A stretch of DNA of 64,000 nt from Setomelanomma holmii (taxonomy: Eukaryota; Ascomycota; Dothideomycetes; Pleosporales; Phaeosphaeriaceae). The position numbers were made by a program, and so were the translations under genes. The notes under the pieces are model-generated. The model had not been told where the DNA came from and did no database searches. It saw nothing but the letters and a program-made list of their open reading frames with translations. The stretch covers positions 1-64,000 of the forward strand of contig ML978273.1 in NCBI GenBank assembly GCA_010015745.1, read 5' to 3'. This document shows, piece by piece, positions 57,038 through 64,000 of this stretch (position 1 is its first letter; each line of letters begins with the position of its first letter).

Positions 57038-60000
57038 ATGCGCTTCCTCCAAATCGACGACGACAGTAAAGTCAGCCTCGTCGACCCTCGCTTTGGCACC
57101 AATGATATCCGATACGCGATTCTCTCCCACACTTGGGGTCCCGTCGGCGATGAGGTAACATTCCGGGATCTTCAGCAAGGGACGGGCAAAGGGAAAGCTG
57201 GATTCACCAAAATAGCCTGGTGTGGTCAGCAAGCTAAGAAAGACAGCCTGCAGTACTTCTGGGTCGACACATGCTGCATCGACAAATCGAATAGTCAAGA
57301 GCTGCAAGAGTCAATCAATTCGATATATCGTTGGTATCAGCAAGCGGAAAGTTGCTATGTGTATCTTTCTGATGTATGCAACAGCACTCTCGATGATGCA
57401 GCCGGACAAGCCGCGCCAAGGTGGAAGCCCGCATTCAGGAGAAGCAGATGGTTCACCCGCGGCTGGACTCTGCAGGAACTCATCGCACCTTCCTCGGTAG
57501 AGTTCTTCTCGAAAGACGACTTCTATCTTGGCAACAAACTGTCATTGGAGATAACAATCAACGAGGTCACATCTGTCGCAATCTCGGCTCTAAGACATCA
57601 AGCTCCCCTGTCCCATTTTAGTGTGGACGAGCGACTCTCGTGGGCAAAGGGGCGGGTTACCACACGCGAAGAGGACTCGGCGTATTGCCTTTTAGGAATC
57701 TTCGATGTACAGATGCCTCTCGTGTATGCTGAGGGGCGTGAGAAAGCGTTGAAACAGCTTAGAAGAGAAATTCTTGAACAGCATGATGACGCTGAGGCAC
57801 CTCATACTATTGTCGAGCAAGTTCGCTATCATTCAGCGAAAGAGGAACGGGAAAGAAGCAATGCAGACATCAGGAAAAGGAGGAGTGATCTGATGAAAAT
57901 GTTGCCATTCGATCACATCGACTCGCGCCGACCGGGCATCAAAAGTGCACACTCCAAAACCAGCAAATGGCTTTTGGAGAAGCTTGAATACCTCGCATAG
58001 CTTGACAGAGACAAAATGAGTACGCACCACGGTCTGCTGTGGATCAAGGGCAAACCCGGATTGGGAAAGTCGACTTTGATGAAGTTTGCCTACGTTCACA
58101 CAAGGAGAAAGCTGAAGGACTCAGTCGTCGTCTCATTCTTCTCCAACGCGCGAGGTGCAGAACTAGCGAAATCTACGGTTGGGACCTATCGATCACTCCT
58201 GGCACAACTCTTCGAACGAGACCCAGCACTTCAGGAGGCACTAGATATAGTCAGCGACCTCGTGACCGGGAGCATCTCCCAAAACTTCGAATGGAGTGTC
58301 GAAATCCTGGAACTGCTGTTCGAGGAAGCTCTACAACGTCTTGGCGAGACCTCCGTGATATGCTTCATCGATGCGCTGGACGAATGTGATGAGTCACTTG
58401 TTCGGGATATGGTGCGATCCTTCGAGCATATTGGTGCTCTCGCCGTTGGCCACAACGTCCGATTCCAGATTTGCTTCTCGAGCCGTCATTATCCACACAT
58501 CACAATCAACAAAGGCTTAAGTCTGGCTCTGGAAGAACATAATAGCCGAGACATATTCAGTTACATCCAATCCGAGCTCAGAATCGGCGACAGCCACCTC
58601 GCGCAATGTATCCGACGAGAAGTCCAACAGGAGGCCTCGAGAATCTTCATGTGGATCGTACTAGTCGTCCGTATTCTAAATAGAGATTACAATGGTGGTC
58701 GAATACACGATCCACGGCGAAAGCTACGAGAAATTCCGGACGATCTGCACGATCTTATTCGCAGTATCTTGGTGCACGATCTCGGCTCGCATTCACAGAA
58801 AGAGATGGAGTTACGTCTCCAATGGGTGTTGTTTGCGAGGTACCCTCTGAGACCGGAAGAACTATATTTCGCTATACTCGCAGGATCGGACAGCGATACC
58901 GTGTCAGCCTGGGATCGTGAAGAGATAACATCATCAGTCGTGAAAAGGTTAATACTTAACGCTTCCAAAGGACTTACCGAGGTCACAAACTCGCCTGGTC
59001 GCATTGTCCAGTTCATCCACGAATCGGTCAGAGAGTTCCTTCTCAAGGACGGCTTGACTACCATATGGCTTGAATTGAAAGATAACTTTGAGGGACAAAG
59101 CCACGATACTCTCAAGCAATGTTGCATAAGAAGCATGGACATCAGTCCCGTCGTTCTTCAGTCAAGAGAACGTAGATGTACGCCAAAGGACCAAAAATCT
59201 CACATCACACGAGCATACCCTCTCCTGGAATATGCGGTTCACAACGTATGGTATCACGCAAATGAAGCAGCTGGCTACAGAGTCGACCAAACATGTTTCT
59301 TAGACTGGATCTAGCTACGGCCTTGGATATAGTTGGACAGTGTTTTGGCCGATGATGTTGACGACGAATACACATCTGAGATAACACTAACATGACTCTT
59401 AGCAGCGTGTGATATGGCGCATCTCCTCAGAACGTGCTGCAGTGCATCTTCATGCCTTGAGATGGGCAGCAAGAAGTTTGGTCCACCACTTTTCGCAGCT
59501 ATGGCATCTTAAAGTCACGCTGCTCTCGAGGTTATCATCCTGCAGCTAGAAAATCATGGAAAAGATGGGCCTCATGATTTCAGCATCTCTCGTGACACGG
59601 CTCGGTTCGATGATAGCGAATGGGATCTTCCGGCCCCTTTTCAATTTTCGAGACAACACGACATACCTTACTATCTGGCCCAACTCGGTAATATCGAGCT
59701 GATGAGCATTCTTCTGCGCTTAAGGCATCTTGGAGTTGACAAAAGAGAGCAAGTACATGAGCGCACGCCTCTATCAGTAGCGGCCGAAAAAGGCCATCTG
59801 CAGATAGTCGAGATGCTGCTGATATCGGGACGAGTAAAGGTTGACTCGAAAGACGATAAAGACTGGACACCTTTATGGTTTGCCATACATAAGGGGCGGA
59901 AGGCTGTAATCGAGCTATTGCTGAAGTTCGGTGCAGATGTCAAAGCCGTTGATGACCGCGGACTGACGCCAGTGCTGTCGGTCATTACTCAACAACTTGA

Positions 60001-60358
60001 GACACGACTTCAGACACTACTAGAGACCTCCCAAGTGGAAGTCGATGCAAAGAATCGAGGAGGAGAAACTCCGCTCATTATGGCATCGCGATGCGACTAC
60101 TTCGTCATAGCCAGACTGCTACTCGGTATCGGCAAAGCTCGCGTTGACCTGACGGATCAGCATGGACACTCGGCTCTTTGGTGGGCCATACGAAACAAAG
60201 GAGGGGCCATTGCCAGTTTGTTGCTAGGCACGGGTCAGTTCGACGTTCACACAAGAGAAAATAATGGATGGTCAGTGCTTTGGTGGGCAACGCATACAGG
60301 ACATGCGGGCATCATCAAGCTGGTTCGGGATTACGCAGCAGCTTCGGAGGATTTATGA
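57038..60358 (+). pseudogene. HET-NACHT-ankyrin NLR-like gene (pseudogene)
   Basis: From ATG 57038 (MRFLQIDDDSKVSL) one frame runs almost to 60358. The HET domain shows YAILSHTWG, FWVDTCCIDKSN, RWFTRGWTLQELIAP and SAYCLLGIFDVQMPLVYAEG. In LEYLA*LDRDKMSTHHGL, TAG at 57998-58000 stands where relatives have Trp. Next is a NACHT ATPase with Walker A GKPGLGKST and Walker B CFIDALDEC, then FMWIVLVVRILNRDY and VQFIHESVREFLL. After LDWI the same frame has TAG 59312, TAG 59330, TGA 59393 and TAA 59510. The stretch 59312-59401 is scrambled or contains an intron, given CTAAC and TTAG before 59402. LLRTCCSASS resumes and ankyrin repeats follow (RTPLSVAAEKGHLQIVEMLL, WTPLWFAIHKGRKAVIELLL, three more). Such proteins sense non-self and trigger cell death. 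At least two stops are certain, so the gene is probably inactive. Confidence 0.87.
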
Positions 60359-60660
60359 CAAAGAACGAACAAATGGAGCGCTGAATAACAGATTCTTGTT
60401 GATACTTGATGGTGTCGCCATCACTTTCCCATGTCTCTTGCGCATTTTCATGAGCAGAACGATCTCCATGGCCTCGAGATAACGTGACAGCTACATGCTC
60501 TTGCACAAGAGCTACACTACCATAGCTCTGTGCAATGCGCCACGGGAATAATGCCACAGCAGCACAAAGGCCTGACTTCAAGCACTGGCTTCGGTACGCA
60601 GTCGCGTCATTGCCATTGCCTTCGCCTGAATTGCTCTGCCATCAACTCAGCACTTGCCAG
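60359..60660. other. Convergent intergenic region
   Basis: Shared 3' flank of the NLR-like pseudogene and the decarboxylase gene. No coding signal. Confidence 0.4.
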
Positions 60661-62458
60661 TCATCCCTTCATCGTCCTTTCCCGCTCTCTATCCATCAAC
60701 ATCTGCAACGGCCCCGCAGGCACGTCCTCCTTATCCAGAAATAGTTCCACCATCCTCAATCCGGTTCCATCCAGCAACCTCTCAACCCCCAAAACGCGCT
60801 CCAGTTCACCCCACGTCCGCGCTGTCGCCGTATACGTGTCCTCCGCGCCACCAAAGAACGTCGGCGCATCGAGATATTTCCACCGCGCAACGTCATTGTA
60901 CCCTTCTTTCAAGCCATGGATCGCGCGCTCAATCGTGTACCCGTCGTTATTTAGCACAATGATAATGACGTTGAGATTGTGTCGGATTATACTGGATATC
61001 TCTTGCACGGTCATTTGTAAGCTGCCGTCGCCGATGAAGAGGATTGTTCGGCTTTCAGAACTGTTGGCAGCACCGTTTGCTTGGGAATGTAATTCGCGCT
61101 GTGCGAGGGCCGCGCCTTGTGCAGCAGGTAACATGTATCCAATGCTCAGCCACGTCACGGGCGTGAAAATGCGGACGTTTGCTGGTGTCTTCATTTCGCG
61201 CACGCCGTAGCCTGAGGTTCCTGTTTCGCCCATCACGATGTCGCCGGGGCGGATGAAGTTGCTGCCGGAAATGAGTGTCCAAAGCTTGGCGTGTGTGATT
61301 GCTTCATTCTTGTCCACTTTCACGAAGGTGTGGGTGGGTTCTGAGTGCCATGTCAATCCTTCCAATGGTGAGGTCTTGTAAGGCGTGAGCTTTGATACAT
61401 CTAGGCGTTCGCGCAGAAGAGACGCGACATGTCTCGCGGGCACGTCACGCAGAATCGTGCTGCCGATCTCGATGCTCGTGTCTGTGAAAATGATGCGGGC
61501 GTCGGTTTTGGGAACGGCCGACGATGCGTACGAGTTGGTCGTGCTGAAATGTGGACCGAAGACAAGGACTAGATCGGCCTTGGAAAAGAAGTCTTGAGTT
61601 GCTTCGTCGTCAAAGACTCCTTTATACACGCCTTGGAAGTTGGGTAGACTTTCGTCGATAAGACCTCGTCCATAGGAAGTCGTCCAAGTCGGCCATTCTG
61701 TGGACTCGATGAGACTGTGGACATCTTTCGTGATACCAAGCGCTCGACACTCGCCATCAAAGAGAATAACCGGGTTCTTCGCTGCGTAAATTCTTTCCAG
61801 AACTTGGCTGATAGCCTCCGTTGTCGCAGGTGTCTCAACCGTCTCCGGAATCTTGATAGAAATTTCCAATCGTGCCCTACTAATCTGCACCCCAACCAAA
61901 TCCACCGGCACCCCAATATACACCGGCCTACTCTTCACCAAACACTCCCTCAACACCCGATCAACCTCCTCCGCCGCACAATTCGCATCGTCAAGACACG
62001 TCTGCGCTACCGTAACCCGTTCATACATCTCCGCAAATCGGGTAAAATTCCCATCATTAAAAGTATGATGCACACGCACTCTCTTCTCTTGCGTGTCGCG
62101 ACTCGGCGTGCCTACGATATGCACCACCGGACTGCGCTCCGCATACGCACCGGCAATTGCATTGATAGCTGATAACTCGCCGACGCCAAAAGTGGTCACG
62201 AGCGCGCCGAGGCCTTTGATGCGGGCGTATCCGTCGGCGGCGTAGCCGGCGTTAAGTTCGTTGACGGAACCGACCCAAAGGAGGGAGGCGAGTGGTATGT
62301 AGTCGAGGAGTTCGAGGTTGAAGTCGCCTGTGTAGGCTGTTAACATGTATATAGTGCGACTAGTACGGTGACAGACCTGGGACACCGTGCACGGAGCCGA
62401 TGCCTAGTTGGCGAAGGCGGGTGAAGAGGTATGAGGCAAGTGGGATTGTTTCGGACAT
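60661..62458 (-). CDS. Thiamine-diphosphate-dependent 2-oxo-acid decarboxylase (pyruvate decarboxylase-like)
   Basis: Exons 62458-62377 and 62327-60661 give 582 residues. The 49-nt intron splits the glycine of GVPGDFNLELLDY. The N-terminal domain has the catalytic Glu region (LLWVGSVNELNAGYAADGYA) and HHTF with the adjacent active-site histidines. GVGELSAINAIAGAYAERSP is the usual pyruvate-decarboxylase run. The cofactor motif GDGSLQMTVQEISSII ends in VLNNDGYTIE, the GDG-NN signature with the conserved Glu after YTI. Length, order and motifs match fungal pyruvate decarboxylases, though phenylpyruvate or indolepyruvate decarboxylases have the same layout and cannot be excluded. Such enzymes release CO2 and an aldehyde in the cytosol. 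Intact. It is divergent from the broken Zn2Cys6 gene on the right, 420 bases apart. Confidence 0.93.
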
Positions 62459-62878
62459 GGTGCTTTTCGGTTGACTTTCAGACTGTATTGGGAAGCATGA
62501 AATTATTAAATAGGTATCGGCATCATGTTGCGCCCTAGGGCTCCCAGGTGTAGAGATGTGCTGAACCGAGACTAGCCGATCGGAGAATCGGCAAGATCAG
62601 GTTGACTTCACGCCGAGATGATCACGATTACTCCGTAACGCCCTCTTCCTCATATCCTCACGGTCCAAATTCTTGCCGCCAGATTATAGCACCGAATCTT
62701 CCCTACCGATGATCCATGCCTCGACACCGTGCTCCCCAAAATGAACTTGTGGCATGAATAGGTGCCCATATGAGACACAGGAAGAAGCTAACACCTGTTG
62801 CGATTAGTATGCATTACCAGAAGATAACGCTGTAGCTACTTGAATGCATTACGAACTTTCGCGCTCTTACTAGCAGGA
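62459..62878. other. Divergent promoter region
   Basis: It lies between the decarboxylase and the Zn2Cys6 relic. TATTTAATA on the minus strand near 62505 could be the decarboxylase TATA element. Confidence 0.4.
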
Positions 62879-64000
62879 ATGGGTATGTCTCGAAGACTTC
62901 CTGCCTGTGAGCCATGTCGCCAGTCGAAATTATCATGTGATCATGCTCGGCCCATCTGCACGAGGTGCACAACCCGAAACATGGTGGACAATTGCTCATA
63001 CCGAGATCGACCCTTCAAGAAGCGAAAAGCTCGAGCTGCAGGTGGAAATGCGATGACGACTCAATCGAGTATTCTTTCCGAGCCACACCCTTCTACACAG
63101 GTCACGCACCACTCCGAACGCTCGCAACTTTATCCAAACCCGGGGTATCTCGGATCATCCAGCACACTACATTCTTCGACCGCCTCTCAAGTGATCATGC
63201 TGGCTTAGCATGGACGACTCCACCGGAACAACCAGAGGACCAGGTCATCACAACTGTGTGCGTAGTGACTGAGGTGAAGGTCAAACAAGGTGCGGACTTC
63301 ATCGATCAGATATTGTCTTTTGCTCGATCGCCATCCTGGGTCGCCTTGATACAAGTCTGGTTACGCGAAGGTATCAACCTTCCTGTTGCAGAGCCTTTTA
63401 CTGCAAGCTGCGCTCAGGCCGCTCTTAGCAAACTCAAGGTCTCTGGCGACAATGTGACTTCCCAAGAAGCAACTCAAATTTCGAGAAATTTGTTCTCGCA
63501 ATCTTTCAGGCCTCTCACGGTGGCTTTCAATGATGAGGTCGAAGCCTTCCGAGACCTGTTCTGCACCACGGATACTGTTCGCTGGGAAACACTCTGTTTA
63601 TTCTTCACAGCCGTTTCTTGACCTATTATCGATCTCCCATCTTATCCAGACCTCTACCACTCTAAGCAGAAGCGGCGAGCGCTCCGGAGACTTGCGATGC
63701 AGTTCTCGGATTCGTGCCTCGATGTTGCATTTTCACTCGACTGCTTAAATGACCTACAACTTTTCCTACTATACGAGAACTTCATTCTCCACTTACTCGT
63801 TGACGGTGATCAGAGTAAGTCATGATCCCAAGTTCTCTAGAGGCACCGAGCGCCTCTTAAAGGTCGGACGCTTCGTGTCAAAGAATCTAGACTTCAGAAA
63901 CTGACGGGCTGCTTCGTTGAGCGCGCCTAGGGGTGTATGTGTCTTTGACACAATGTTGCTCTATGGAAAGCGTGTGAATGACTCACCATGGTATTTCAAC
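62879..64000 (+). pseudogene. Zn2Cys6 transcription factor, broken and running off the window
   Basis: ATG 62879 (or 62885) opens a complete Zn2Cys6 cluster: CEPCRQSKLSCDHARP and CTRCTTRNMVDNC, followed by a basic RPFKKRKARA run. Near 63155-63170 the phase changes: NPGYLGSSS in the first frame is followed by TTFFDRLSSDH in the next, with no intron between. That second frame continues through ADFIDQILSFARSP and RWETLCLFFTAVS to TGA at 63619-63621. The same frame goes on with IDLPSYPDLYHSKQKRR, LDVAFSLDCLNDLQLFLLYE and LHLLVDGDQ, ending in a donor-like A|GTAAGT at about 63814. The stop fits Arg CGA changed to TGA. The remaining exons lie beyond 64000. Frameshift plus nonsense codon make this a pseudogene. 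Confidence 0.8.

Noticed and set aside
1..64000. CRISPR array, rRNA or intact transposon
   Set aside because: No regularly spaced direct repeats, no rRNA core sequence, and no transposase or reverse-transcriptase motifs were seen.

Overview
The window is nuclear DNA of a filamentous ascomycete (Pezizomycotina). Genes carry short introns of about 45-100 nt with GT-AG ends and CTAAC-type branch points, and the families are typical of moulds: HET-domain proteins, an NLR-like HET-NACHT-ankyrin gene, Zn2Cys6 regulators, DHA1 and DHA2 transporters, a sedolisin and a PTH11-type rhodopsin-domain protein. A Dothideomycete is my best guess, but that is inference. I saw no tRNA, rRNA, CRISPR array or intact transposon.

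Layout, left to right. 0.4-2.3 kb: a polyketide-synthase ketosynthase relic abuts a 5'-truncated, frameshifted DHA2 efflux-pump relic, probably the debris of a secondary-metabolite locus. 3.3-5.9 kb: a methyltransferase and a SAM35/metaxin-like mitochondrial import subunit. 6.5-8.4 kb: HET pseudogene 1. 9.0-19.6 kb: a conserved block (DUF1264 protein, NOPCHAP1-like protein, eIF4E2-like cap-binding protein, prohibitin 1, three-finger C2H2 regulator). 21.9-27.2 kb: a flavin monooxygenase, methionine aminopeptidase 2 and a BAHD-type acyltransferase lie side by side. 28.5-30.5 kb: HET pseudogene 2. 31.2-37.4 kb: a small secreted protein, a frameshifted DUF1749 hydrolase, and a Zn2Cys6 regulator divergent from a DHA1 transporter. 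38.5-41.4 kb: a cupredoxin-like secreted protein and a rhodopsin-domain membrane protein. 43.4-44.9 kb: HET pseudogene 3, a diverged inverted paralogue of pseudogene 2. 45.8-51.6 kb: a sedolisin, a large Zn2Cys6 regulator and an NmrA-like reductase, all on the minus strand. 53.0-56.2 kb: a Tea4/Bud14-like SH3 scaffold. 57.0-60.4 kb: a HET-NACHT-ankyrin pseudogene. 60.7-62.5 kb: a pyruvate-decarboxylase-like enzyme. 62.9 kb to the end: a broken Zn2Cys6 regulator running off the edge.

Two themes stand out. First, housekeeping genes are intact while the accessory class is heavily eroded. All four self/non-self recognition loci carry stops or frameshifts, and most of the stops are explained by single C:G to T:A transitions. 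Second, the MetAP2 gene sits between two tailoring-type enzymes and uses a GC-AG intron; MetAP2 is the target of fumagillin-class metabolites, so a self-resistance role is worth testing. Exon coordinates were worked out by hand from reading frame and splice consensus. Where the frame could not be closed I say so.
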